Below the pieces are notes generated by a model. The model saw only the letters and a program-made list of their open reading frames with translations. It had not been told where the DNA came from and made no database searches. Shown in pieces: positions 1 through 9,775 of a stretch of 38,227 bases of DNA. Position 1 is the stretch's first letter. Every line of letters begins with the position of its first letter. Both the position numbers and the translations under genes were made by a program. The stretch is from the NCBI GenBank assembly GCA_001516045.1, contig LOEW01000044.1:1-38227 (forward strand), written 5' to 3'. The DNA comes from Desulfosporosinus sp. BRH_c37. GTDB taxonomy: Bacteria > Bacillota > Desulfitobacteriia > Desulfitobacteriales > Desulfitobacteriaceae.

Positions 1-279
1 CGTGCGGTTTATGCTGATCGGTTTGTTATTTCCTTAATCAATAAAAGAGAAATTAATGCAGACGGGTTTACCCAAAAGGAAAATGGCGCAGTTAACATGG
101 ATGATGAGACAAGAAAAGATATTCTAAAAGCTTGGCAAAGCAAGAAACAGGAGATAATTACACATCCGTTTTTACAAGAAAAATTAGAATGGGGACTTGT
201 GCCCTATGCTCAAGCAATGTTGCTTGCTAGGTTTATTCGAGGCGATTTGGACGGATATCCGACTTTTATGTGGAAGTAG
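1..279 (+). CDS. cas1: Cas1, type I-C (3' end only)
   Basis: C-terminal 92 residues of the CRISPR integrase Cas1, which with Cas2 captures foreign DNA and inserts it as new spacers at the leader end of the array. The reading frame is open from base 1, so the 5' part lies outside the window. The tail is typical of type I-C Cas1: an ADRFVISLINKREI segment, an ADGF..E.GAV stretch with conserved acidic residues, the AWQSKKQE helix, and the ending LLARFIRGDLDGYPTFMWK. The stop is ten bases before cas2, so the two are surely one operon reading toward the array. The I-C assignment comes from this tail and from the repeat sequence; the effector genes (cas3, cas5, cas8c, cas7, cas4) would lie upstream and cannot be checked here. 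Confidence 0.95.
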   Translation, partial: RAVYADRFVISLINKREINADGFTQKENGAVNMDDETRKDILKAWQSKKQEIITHPFLQEKLEWGLVPYAQAMLLARFIRGDLDGYPTFMWK

Positions 280-289
280 GTGAGATTTA

Positions 290-580
290 ATGTTAGTACT
301 TATCACCTATGACGTAAATACACAAACCCCGATTGGAAGAAAACGTTTGCGCCAAGTTGCGAAGCAATGTGTGAATTATGGTCAACGTGTTCAGAATTCT
401 GTATTTGAATGTGTACTCGATGCAGCTAAATTCCGTGAGGTCCAGCATAAACTTGAGCAAATTATTAATAAAGATACTGATAGCCTACGGTTTTATTTTT
501 TAGGAAATAATTACAAAAGTAAGGTCGAGCATATAGGTGCAAAAGGGTCTTTTGATGTTGAGGGCACTCTTATAGTATAG
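290..580 (+). CDS. cas2: Cas2 CRISPR adaptation protein
   Basis: A 96-residue Cas2, the usual size, which dimerises to bridge two Cas1 dimers in the spacer-integration complex. It starts with the ferredoxin-fold first strand MLVLITYDV, whose aspartate follows the hydrophobic strand as in the family, then has the RQVAKQCVNYGQRVQNSVFE helix-strand segment and ends with GAKGSFDVEGTLIV, the C-terminal strand common in type I-C Cas2. The ATG is preceded by GTGAGATTTA, a modest ribosome site. It lies ten bases after cas1 and is the last gene before the leader and array. Confidence 0.96.
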   Translation: MLVLITYDVNTQTPIGRKRLRQVAKQCVNYGQRVQNSVFECVLDAAKFREVQHKLEQIINKDTDSLRFYFLGNNYKSKVEHIGAKGSFDVEGTLIV

Positions 581-747
581 TGCGAATGTATAGTTAACAC
601 GAAATTACCGGAGCTTTCGCACCGTAAATTTAGTGAAAACGCACTGTGAAAAGTAAAATATATTATAGGAGTGATGTGATTCGTAATAAAAATGTAAAAA
701 ACTAACAAAAATCTTGCAAATTGAATGGATTTTGGTTAGTTTTTGCA
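581..747 (+). promoter_or_regulatory. CRISPR leader
   Basis: AT-rich 167-bp gene-free stretch between cas2 and the first repeat, in the position of the leader that carries the array promoter and the integration signals. The last 46 bases contain an imperfect inverted repeat, CTAACAAAAATC (702-713) and GATTTTGGTTAG (728-739), followed by a T run that ends eight bases before repeat 1. A shorter dyad, TGCGAA/TTCGCA, lies at 581-617. I could not assign a convincing -35/-10 pair. Array polarity (leader at this end) is supported by cas gene position and by the decayed repeat at the far end. Confidence 0.8.
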
Positions 748-3700
748 GTCGCTCCCGACATGGGAGCGTGGATTGAAATTAGTTGCCATTAACATACTTA
801 AGCAAAATATTACGTCGCTCCCGACATGGGAGCGTGGATTGAAATTGGTAGCTATCACGTACTTATTGATGGCGTTAACGGTCGCTCCCGACATGGGAGC
901 GTGGATTGAAATAATAACTATGAAGAAGAAGAAAAAGTCATGGCTCGTCGCTCCCGACATGGGAGCGTGGATTGAAATAGAATTACAAGCAGAACTCAAA
1001 AAATATGGTTATATGTCGCTCCCGACATGGGAGCGTGGATTGAAATATTGCAAGACAACTCCTTTTATAATATCCCCTCTCGTCGCTCCCGACATGGGAG
1101 CGTGGATTGAAATGCCTCCATATTTTTATTTTTTACTTTAATGATAAGGTCGCTCCCGACATGGGAGCGTGGATTGAAATTTCTTCACTCATGTTGGGTG
1201 GTAGTTCAAATGTTGCGTCGCTCCCGACATGGGAGCGTGGATTGAAATTGAGGGCTTTGTTTTGCTTAGAACTATATCTGTAGTCGCTCCCGACATGGGA
1301 GCGTGGATTGAAATCGACCGTTTTGTGATCTACGCCACATTCAGAAGTCGCTCCCGACATGGGAGCGTGGATTGAAATCTAGTATATTGGGAATGTGTTT
1401 GCATTTGGATATTGTCGCTCCCGACATGGGAGCGTGGATTGAAATTAAAATCTACACAAAAATACCCCATAGAGGTATCAAAGTCGCTCCCGACATGGGA
1501 GCGTGGATTGAAATAGGATTGATTAGCAGTACTGTTTTATTACGCTTGCGTCGCTCCCGACATGGGAGCGTGGATTGAAATAACACTTTCATAGTTCAAA
1601 TCTTTATCTTTGACAAGTCGCTCCCGACATGGGAGCGTGGATTGAAATTAATACAATAGACAATACTAACGAATAATATATCGTCGCTCCCGACATGGGA
1701 GCGTGGATTGAAATCGAATTAATGACTATTTATGATAATGGCAATACAATGTCGCTCCCGACATGGGAGCGTGGATTGAAATCCCCTTGATGAATCGGAC
1801 CCAGGACCCAAGAGGATGTCGCTCCCGACATGGGAGCGTGGATTGAAATTTAACGAAATACTATTTCCATATTCCATTTTTTGGTCGCTCCCGACATGGG
1901 AGCGTGGATTGAAATTTTTTTTTGTCTTATCTAGCGCAAGAAATGCCCATGTCGCTCCCGACATGGGAGCGTGGATTGAAATTTTATTGTTTCAATGTCT
2001 GTAATTTTAAGTCCTTCGTCGCTCCCGACATGGGAGCGTGGATTGAAATTTGTATTATCGTATCTATTGCTGGCGTTACCGAAGTCGCTCCCGACATGGG
2101 AGCGTGGATTGAAATTATGATATCATTGCAGTCTTAAATGCTAAGCATGGTCGCTCCCGACATGGGAGCGTGGATTGAAATTTTATTCTTGTAATGATAT
2201 TTGTTTTTTCAGAGTGTCGCTCCCGACATGGGAGCGTGGATTGAAATAACGGCAAGCCGTTTGTATCCTTTAAGGCACTTGAGTCGCTCCCGACATGGGA
2301 GCGTGGATTGAAATAAAAAAACCTCCTTTAAATATGTATCTGATATTAAGTCGCTCCCGACATGGGAGCGTGGATTGAAATTTGCGAGTACGGTCAGAAT
2401 TGCAATGTTGACAATGGTCGCTCCCGACATGGGAGCGTGGATTGAAATAGTCCTGCACTCTTATATAGTTAGGTGTTAAACAGGTCGCTCCCGACATGGG
2501 AGCGTGGATTGAAATTTTGTGCTTTGGTCATTGTGCTGCATCTCCTTTTTGTCGCTCCCGACATGGGAGCGTGGATTGAAATCCGTTATACCGGTTACTA
2601 CTGCTGTGTCGGCAACAGTCGCTCCCGACATGGGAGCGTGGATTGAAATGGATATATTGTCGAAGCAATGAAAATAGTCACGGGTCGCTCCCGACATGGG
2701 AGCGTGGATTGAAATGATTATGTTTAATCCAAGAGACTTTTCGCGCAAGGTCGCTCCCGACATGGGAGCGTGGATTGAAATCTTAACACTTGCAGAAGCG
2801 TTTTGATAGAATTTAGTCGCTCCCGACATGGGAGCGTGGATTGAAATTAGGCTATTGCTTATACTTTATTCAGGAATTATTAGTCGCTCCCGACATGGGA
2901 GCGTGGATTGAAATTGGTGCTAGTGAAGGGTATACAATAGCACTGACTAGTCGCTCCCGACATGGGAGCGTGGATTGAAATGGTTTCAATGAGTCCCCTT
3001 ATTTGCCTATCGACCGTCGCTCCCGACATGGGAGCGTGGATTGAAATAGAGAACTCACCAATATATACATATATGGTGAAACGTCGCTCCCGACATGGGA
3101 GCGTGGATTGAAATTTTAAATCGTGCAATGAAAGCTTCAAAAGCTTTTGGTCGCTCCCGACATGGGAGCGTGGATTGAAATATGTACTAATTGATGGTGT
3201 TAACGCGTATGAAGGTGTCGCTCCCGACATGGGAGCGTGGATTGAAATAGATTGTGGACGAAGAGTAAGTGCTGATGATATGGTCGCTCCCGACATGGGA
3301 GCGTGGATTGAAATATTTATGCCTCTAATCTATGTCGTATTGGGTATGGCGTCGCTCCCGACATGGGAGCGTGGATTGAAATAACGGCAAGCCGTTTGTA
3401 TCCTTTAAGGCACTTGAGTCGCTCCCGACATGGGAGCGTGGATTGAAATTGACTTCGAAATATTAGAAACTAATGCAAATTATAGTCGCTCCCGACATGG
3501 GAGCGTGGATTGAAATATAGTTATCGAAAGGGTGATCATAATCTGTTACGTCGCTCCCGACATGGGAGCGTGGATTGAAATGTAAACTGGTTAATAGCAA
3601 ATGTAGGGGTATTATTGGTCGCTCCCGACATGGGAGCGTGGATTGAAATATTGGAAAGTTACATATTACCACTTTCCCGGCTGGTCGCTCCCGACATGGG

Positions 3701-6700
3701 AGCGTGGATTGAAATTAAATTAAATATCGATTTATCAGCTATGAAAGATGTCGCTCCCGACATGGGAGCGTGGATTGAAATGTAAACTGGTTAATAGCAA
3801 ATGTAGGGCTATTATTGTCGCTCCCGACATGGGAGCGTGGATTGAAATCCATTAAGCATCGCCTCCAAGTATCTTTCTAGTTGTCGCTCCCGACATGGGA
3901 GCGTGGATTGAAATTTATCAGATGTATTGGTTGATGGTTACCATAGGTGTCGCTCCCGACATGGGAGCGTGGATTGAAATTCGTTCTTAAAATACTCGTT
4001 GCAGTGGTCACAATAGTCGCTCCCGACATGGGAGCGTGGATTGAAATTTTGTCTTTTCATCCGATGAAATTACCCTTTCAGTCGCTCCCGACATGGGAGC
4101 GTGGATTGAAATTGGGTAATTTTATGTTATTGTTAGATTGTATTAGTGTCGCTCCCGACATGGGAGCGTGGATTGAAATTAAAATACCATATAAGGAGAT
4201 GATATATAATCATGGTCGCTCCCGACATGGGAGCGTGGATTGAAATTTCCTTAAAATTATTTTTGATTTTAAAGAGAGCAGGTCGCTCCCGACATGGGAG
4301 CGTGGATTGAAATCCGTTTAAAAATGGCAGAAGGTGGAAAAGATCCAGTCGCTCCCGACATGGGAGCGTGGATTGAAATTTCGCAATTATCGCAATAAAA
4401 TACATTTTCATCAAGTCGCTCCCGACATGGGAGCGTGGATTGAAATCTCTTGCGTAGTGAATAAAATATAAGGTTTTATTGTCGCTCCCGACATGGGAGC
4501 GTGGATTGAAATATATGTATTTTACCTGCCTTTCAATATTTTTATAGTCGCTCCCGACATGGGAGCGTGGATTGAAATTTGGGGAGAAGTTTGTGAAAAA
4601 CGAACTGCCGAAAGTCGCTCCCGACATGGGAGCGTGGATTGAAATTTGAACAGTTAGGGAAATTGAATTAAGGGGGTAATGTCGCTCCCGACATGGGAGC
4701 GTGGATTGAAATTGGGATTGTAGGACTGAGGGGGTTAAATGTCTGTGGTCGCTCCCGACATGGGAGCGTGGATTGAAATGAGGGAGCAAATTACCATTGG
4801 AGCAGAAACAAAAAGTCGCTCCCGACATGGGAGCGTGGATTGAAATCAACGTGGTCCGACCGTGCCATAGGTGCTGAATGTGTCGCTCCCGACATGGGAG
4901 CGTGGATTGAAATCCTTTGACCAGCTATATGCTCAGTAGGTGACGTTGGTCGCTCCCGACATGGGAGCGTGGATTGAAATATCATCAACTCTCCTTCTCG
5001 CCCCGCTCCTTACGAGTCGCTCCCGACATGGGAGCGTGGATTGAAATAGTAATGGTCGCATCCTCGTACGCTACGTTGAAAGGTCGCTCCCGACATGGGA
5101 GCGTGGATTGAAATTAATCTAGCAACGATTCGCGGGATATTGAATATTGTCGCTCCCGACATGGGAGCGTGGATTGAAATGTCTTGAGCATAAGCTGCCC
5201 ATTCCTGAGTGTCTTGTCGCTCCCGACATGGGAGCGTGGATTGAAATATCCGGTTTCCATCTGTCGTGCATCTTTTTTGCAAGTCGCTCCCGACATGGGA
5301 GCGTGGATTGAAATCTTCTTCGTTGCGGAATAGGTTGGCGGCTACACGCTGGTCGCTCCCGACATGGGAGCGTGGATTGAAATTGTATTCTTGACCTTGT
5401 TTTATTTTGAGATTAGGTCGCTCCCGACATGGGAGCGTGGATTGAAATTGCTGATAAGGTTTTATTGAGTTTGCGGTATTTATGTCGCTCCCGACATGGG
5501 AGCGTGGATTGAAATATTTTTTGACATTTAAGCTACCTCCTTAATTAGAGTCGCTCCCGACATGGGAGCGTGGATTGAAATATCAAGTTTATTTTAAGGA
5601 TGACCGCATTATTTAGGTCGCTCCCGACATGGGAGCGTGGATTGAAATTGATAATAAACCTTCGCATCGCTATTATCCTTAGGGTCGCTCCCGACATGGG
5701 AGCGTGGATTGAAATGCATTAGTCAATTGAGTTTTTACGGCTTCAGTAGGTCGCTCCCGACATGGGAGCGTGGATTGAAATCCCACTGGAGTATGAAAAT
5801 TGATGAAAAAAATAAGGTCGCTCCCGACATGGGAGCGTGGATTGAAATCAACGTGGTCCGACCGTGCCATAGGTGCTGAATGTGTCGCTCCCGACATGGG
5901 AGCGTGGATTGAAATTTAATAAGAGGAGGAAAATTAAATGAAATATGAAGTCGCTCCCGACATGGGAGCGTGGATTGAAATCCTGTACCATCATCCGTTA
6001 ATGAATATGAAGTTTGTCGCTCCCGACATGGGAGCGTGGATTGAAATGGTTATTAGATCATAATATTATATTATCTGATAGAGGTCGCTCCCGACATGGG
6101 AGCGTGGATTGAAATATAAATTCTTGGATGAAAATGGAAATGTATTTATGTCGCTCCCGACATGGGAGCGTGGATTGAAATTATGTTTTATCTCGGTCTC
6201 GATAAGGCCCCTTATGTCGCTCCCGACATGGGAGCGTGGATTGAAATCATTTATGCGGCCACCTTAACGCTATCTAACGCTTCGTCGCTCCCGACATGGG
6301 AGCGTGGATTGAAATCCCATTACTATCCAGACATTTTAATTTGTCTTAGTCGCTCCCGACATGGGAGCGTGGATTGAAATAAAATGGGCAGTTGGGAATT
6401 TCTTTTTGAGCGTTGGTCGCTCCCGACATGGGAGCGTGGATTGAAATTAAAATCTACAAATAAATACCCTCTACAGGTATCGTCGCTCCCGACATGGGAG
6501 CGTGGATTGAAATCTGTACATCCTTGTAACAAAGGTTTTCTTACCTAGTCGCTCCCGACATGGGAGCGTGGATTGAAATAGGATCAATGCCTGAGTTTTT
6601 AAACATACGGTTGGTCGCTCCCGACATGGGAGCGTGGATTGAAATCCCTTAGTAAATGCTCTTTTGCCTGTCCCGTTCATGTCGCTCCCGACATGGGAGC

Positions 6701-7297
6701 GTGGATTGAAATTTGATTTTAAGGACGGTCATAGTAACTACCGTCCGGTCGCTCCCGACATGGGAGCGTGGATTGAAATCGATCCTCAACAATCTAACTC
6801 CGACAATATTATCCGTCGCTCCCGACATGGGAGCGTGGATTGAAATAAAAAATCTTAAAATCAATCCCAACTAACCAAAAGTCGCTCCCGACATGGGAGC
6901 GTGGATTGAAATCTTCTTTCTTTATTTAAGGCTGAATGCCTATTATAGTCGCTCCCGACATGGGAGCGTGGATTGAAATCTTTGTCTTGGCAAACAAATT
7001 TTAAATTTCTATGGTCGCTCCCGACATGGGAGCGTGGATTGAAATCTTTTTGTACTTCTGAAATTATATGGCTTTTGTGAGTCGCTCCCGACATGGGAGC
7101 GTGGATTGAAATAAGCTATTTTGCATCGTGTAAGAATGGTTTGTTTGTCGCTCCCGACATGGGAGCGTGGATTGAAATATAAACGCACCTTGCATCCTGG
7201 CCGCAGTCGTTAGTCGCTCCCGACATGGGAGCGTGGATTGAAATCATTTGGGTATAGTCCTTAGATAACCAAATCCCTGGTCGCTCCCGACATGGGG
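748..7297 (+). CRISPR. Type I-C CRISPR array, 98 full repeats plus a truncated terminal repeat
   Basis: The 32-nt repeat begins GTCGCTCCCGACATGGGA and ends GTGGATTGAAAT. CGCTCCC and GGGAGCG form the crRNA stem and ATTGAAAT the 3' end that becomes the 5' handle, typical of type I-C. Starts run from 748, 814, 881 to 7213; by hand count there are 98 complete copies with no variation that I saw, separated by spacers of roughly 32-37 nt, and a partial copy at 7280-7297. Two spacer pairs are identical: 2248-2282 with 3383-3417, and 4847-4881 with 5849-5883. Others are near copies, such as 3582-3617 with 3782-3816. The long reading frames through this region on both strands are only translated repeats. 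The size and perfect repeats suggest an active adaptation machinery (inference). Confidence 0.99.
7280..7297 (+). repeat. Truncated terminal CRISPR repeat
   Basis: The last repeat matches the consensus for 17 bases (GTCGCTCCCGACATGGG), then diverges into unrelated sequence, so the 3' half of the stem and the handle are lost. This marks the oldest end of the array. The 155 bp that follow, up to the abiF promoter, hold no gene that I can recognise. Confidence 0.9.
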
Positions 7298-7452
7298 ATC
7301 AAATTCTTCACTTGTCGAACCAAGCACCAAGGTTACTACCTATATTTATGACGCTGCATGCGTGTAACAGATCAACTCAAAATGGGGCATAATCGAACCC
7401 AAGCAGAGCCAGAGATGTTTCAAATAAGGGCCTAAAAGTCTAAAAAATTTAA

Positions 7453-7482
7453 TTGACAATATGAATGTTGTTAACGTATTAT
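7453..7482 (+). promoter_or_regulatory. Sigma-A type promoter for the abiF RNA and gene
   Basis: Perfect -35 TTGACA at 7453-7458, an 18-bp spacer, and a -10 TATTAT at 7477-7482 (one mismatch to TATAAT). The predicted start is near 7489, a few bases before the hairpin RNA described next. This is one of the two best promoters in the window. Confidence 0.8.
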
Positions 7483-7488
7483 AGTATT

Positions 7489-7537
7489 AATAGAACCCGC
7501 CACGCCTCTTAACAATGCGTACCACGGCGGGACATTT
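7489..7537 (+). ncRNA. Candidate abiF-type structured RNA with terminator-like end
   Basis: Directly after the promoter, CCCGCC (7496-7501) pairs with GGCGGG (7526-7531), and inside it ACGC (7502-7505) pairs with GCGT (7517-7520) around an 11-nt loop, with a 5-nt bulge on the 3' side. The stem is followed by ACATTTTT, so it could act as an intrinsic terminator that yields a short RNA and lets only some transcripts into the gene. A conserved RNA (the abiF motif) is known upstream of Abi_2 genes. I match it by position and form, not by a covariance search. An alternative is a plain attenuator of the downstream gene. Confidence 0.6.
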
Positions 7538-7555
7538 TTGATTACGAGGTTAAAT

Positions 7556-8419
7556 ATGAAATACCCAGTAAAAGAGCCAACAACATATCAAGATCAAGTG
7601 AGCATTCTAAAAGCTAGAAATATGTGTATACCTGATGCTTATCAAGCAGAGAAAATTTTGAAAAGAGTAAATTACTATCGTTTAAGTGCTTATATGCTCA
7701 CGCTAAAAGAGGATAATAAATTTTATGATGGTGTTACTTTTGAGGACGTATACTATATTTATGAATTTGATAAAAAACTAAGAAATATGATTTTAGAAGT
7801 ACTGGAAGGCATTGAAATAGCTTTTCGAACTCATATTGCATATGAACTAGCCCATAAATACGGACCAATGGGCTACAGAGAAGATACGAATTTTCAAAAG
7901 CAAGAGTACCACAAAGAAATGCTGGGCTTCATTGAAAAGAATATCAGCCGAAGACAAGACGAGCTTTTTATAAAACACCATATAGATAAGTATGGGGGGA
8001 ACTTTCCAGTATGGGTTGCAATTGAAGTGATGTCGTTCGGGCAGCTTTCAAAAATGTTTTCTAATCTAAAAAATGAGGATAAGAAGCTTATATCGACTAA
8101 ATATTATAGTATTGCTTTTCCTTTTGTACAGAACTGGCTTTATGTTTTCTCGGGTATAAGAAATATATGTGCTCATTACGGGAGACTATATGATCGCACC
8201 TTAAAAATTAAGCCAAAGTTAGATAAAATGGCAAAGAGTAGATTTAATGATAGCCGGATATTCAGTGTGCTATATGCACTGGGGATGCTGTGCTTAAATC
8301 GATCAGAGTGGAGATCATTTATTAGCGGACTAAAAGGGTTAACGGAAGAACACAGTAGTGTTAACTTAAAAATGCTTGGCTTTCCTGATGACTGGGAGAA
8401 ATTATTAAGAACAACATAA
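7556..8419 (+). CDS. AbiF/Abi_2-family HEPN abortive-infection protein
   Basis: 287-residue protein of the Abi_2 (AbiD/AbiF) family, predicted HEPN ribonucleases that stop growth of phage-infected cells. The N-terminal part has the family layout: a short strand, a helix ending in ILKRVNYYRLSAYMLTL, then FEDVYYIYEFDKKLRNMILEVLEGIEIAFRTHIAYELAH. The C-terminal part carries the HEPN motif R-x4-H as RNICAHYGRLYDR (R202, H207), the expected catalytic pair. The ATG at 7556 is chosen because GAGGT lies at 7546-7550; a TTG six codons upstream would place that site inside the gene. A promoter and hairpin RNA lie just upstream and a terminator just downstream, so it is a self-contained unit. It sits next to the trailing end of a CRISPR array. 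AbiF proteins have been proposed as the ancestors of Cas13, but this protein is far too short to be Cas13. Confidence 0.85.
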   Translation: MKYPVKEPTTYQDQVSILKARNMCIPDAYQAEKILKRVNYYRLSAYMLTLKEDNKFYDGVTFEDVYYIYEFDKKLRNMILEVLEGIEIAFRTHIAYELAHKYGPMGYREDTNFQKQEYHKEMLGFIEKNISRRQDELFIKHHIDKYGGNFPVWVAIEVMSFGQLSKMFSNLKNEDKKLISTKYYSIAFPFVQNWLYVFSGIRNICAHYGRLYDRTLKIKPKLDKMAKSRFNDSRIFSVLYALGMLCLNRSEWRSFISGLKGLTEEHSSVNLKMLGFPDDWEKLLRTT

Positions 8420-8442
8420 GTACATATGCACATTGCCTTACA

Positions 8443-8467
8443 CCCCCAGCACCTCTGGGGCTTTTTC
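8443..8467 (+). terminator. Intrinsic terminator after abiF
   Basis: CCCCAG (8444-8449) pairs with CTGGGG (8455-8460) over a 5-nt loop, followed by CTTTTT. It closes the abiF transcript 24 bp after the stop codon. Confidence 0.85.
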
Positions 8468-8779
8468 GGTTTTGGAAGATCAGGACCTCCTCGATTGTTT
8501 GTCGTTTCATCGGTTTCGACCAGTTCCTATCTTCTGGCATTCAAACGAAAATTTTTTTTGTCTCAAAATACCCTATGTCATCCCTATCGCGTTACGAGCC
8601 TGATACACAAATGTTTAATTTTTAATAAAAAATTTAAATAGTTCTCAAGTTTGCAGGGAATGTACTTCTCGCTTATTATCTAAAGTTAACGACTACAATA
8701 CATGCGATAGGTCATGATAATAATGTTATAATATTTTTTAAGCCCCTTAAACTAAACTTTATTTATGTGAGGTATTTTG
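8468..8779. other. Intergenic region upstream of the WYL regulator
   Basis: No convincing gene: the plus-strand frame here starts inside the terminator region, lacks a ribosome site and resembles no family I know. A TATAAT at 8727-8732 is a possible -10 for the next gene, but I see no good -35 at the proper distance. A GTGAGG ribosome site lies at 8767-8772. Confidence 0.5.
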
Positions 8780-9775
8780 ATGTACAATTATAGCTTGAGA
8801 GACTCAATTGAGCGCATGGGGAAAATAATGGCCTTAATTGAAGCTCACCCTCAAGGGATATGCGGGCGTGCTTTAGCCGATGGATGTGGTGTTCCTTGGG
8901 GGACGATGAAACAGGATCTAAAGGTGTTAGTTTCCTCAACCGAAAATTCGATTCCTTTGTACACTGATCATGATGAAGGAAATGATGAATGTGAAGAGGG
9001 TTTGTTTCTGCCGGAAGTCAAATGGTTCATGGCAGCAGCTCAAAAAAGCTACACCCCCGTTCATCTGAACGTTCGTGAAGCGATAGGAGTACTGAATACA
9101 CTTGATTTTCTTCAAGAGGATAATGCTCTGAAAGAAGGGCTAAGACAAAAGATCCTGTCTGGCTTTGACTTGGGGGAGGAAGAGACCTATCGCTATATCA
9201 AAGGAGAACTCACACCTTTAGAGCCTATTCAGGGAAAAACATTCCCTCTTATCGAAAATGCTATTCGGACTAATCGACGTATAACGATTTCGTTTAATAG
9301 CCGAAAGATAACAGTAGACCCACTTGGTATCATCTACTATTCTCGTTTAAGATATTGGTATTTAGCCGCTCGGCAGGGGGATATTATCAAAACTTATCAT
9401 TTAAACAACGTCCGGGAAGTGCATGAGACCAGCGAGACGTTTGCTTATCCGGAAGGATTTTCACTTAAGGCTTGGTTTGGACCGCGTTGGGGGATGGAGT
9501 ACGGAGATTTGATTCGAGTTAAAGTACGCTTTCAGAATCGTTCGCAAACGGTTGCCAAGGTGCATAAAGATGTGGCGCATCGATCAAGTAAAATAACCAC
9601 GTTAGAGGACGGGGCGATTCTTTTTGAAGATGACATTATTGGGGTCAATGAATTTATAACCTGGGTTTTAGGGTTTGGATCTGCAGCAGAAATCCTGGAA
9701 CCAATGGAGCTTCGAGAACTTATTCTTAAGCGAGTCCAAGAAACGTTGGGGAACTATCGGGAGTCAGTTTATTAG
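8780..9775 (+). CDS. WYL-domain transcriptional regulator
   Basis: 331-residue regulator with an N-terminal winged-helix (about residues 5-60, including GRALADGCGVPWGTMKQDLKV), a middle linker, a WYL domain with the signature YWYLAARQGD (W193-Y194-L195), and a C-terminal WCX-like extension ending in an acidic helix. WYL proteins bind ligands such as nucleic acid fragments or nucleotides and often control defence loci (CapW/BrxR-type). Its place between a CRISPR/AbiF block and housekeeping DNA fits such a role, but target genes cannot be named. The start at 8780 has GTGAGG seven bases upstream. The last codons (E-S-V-Y-stop) fall in sequence shared with the 3' end of hisZ, because a dispersed repeat begins there. 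Confidence 0.85.
   Translation: MYNYSLRDSIERMGKIMALIEAHPQGICGRALADGCGVPWGTMKQDLKVLVSSTENSIPLYTDHDEGNDECEEGLFLPEVKWFMAAAQKSYTPVHLNVREAIGVLNTLDFLQEDNALKEGLRQKILSGFDLGEEETYRYIKGELTPLEPIQGKTFPLIENAIRTNRRITISFNSRKITVDPLGIIYYSRLRYWYLAARQGDIIKTYHLNNVREVHETSETFAYPEGFSLKAWFGPRWGMEYGDLIRVKVRFQNRSQTVAKVHKDVAHRSSKITTLEDGAILFEDDIIGVNEFITWVLGFGSAAEILEPMELRELILKRVQETLGNYRESVY

Noticed and set aside
736..7094. Many long reading frames on both strands within the CRISPR array, one of 238 codons (4133-4849)
   Set aside because: They translate the 32-nt repeat over and over (APDMGAWIEI, SLPTWERGLK, SIHAPMSGAT and the like) and have no ribosome sites; artefacts of a repeat free of stop codons.
7556..8419. Cas13-like effector next to a CRISPR array
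   Set aside because: The HEPN protein is 287 residues with one clear R-x4-H motif and matches Abi_2; Cas13 is far larger with two HEPN domains, and the array repeat and cas1 tail are type I-C.
8426..8641. Plus-strand 71-codon frame after abiF
   Set aside because: It begins at the terminator hairpin, lacks a ribosome site and has no family-like pattern.
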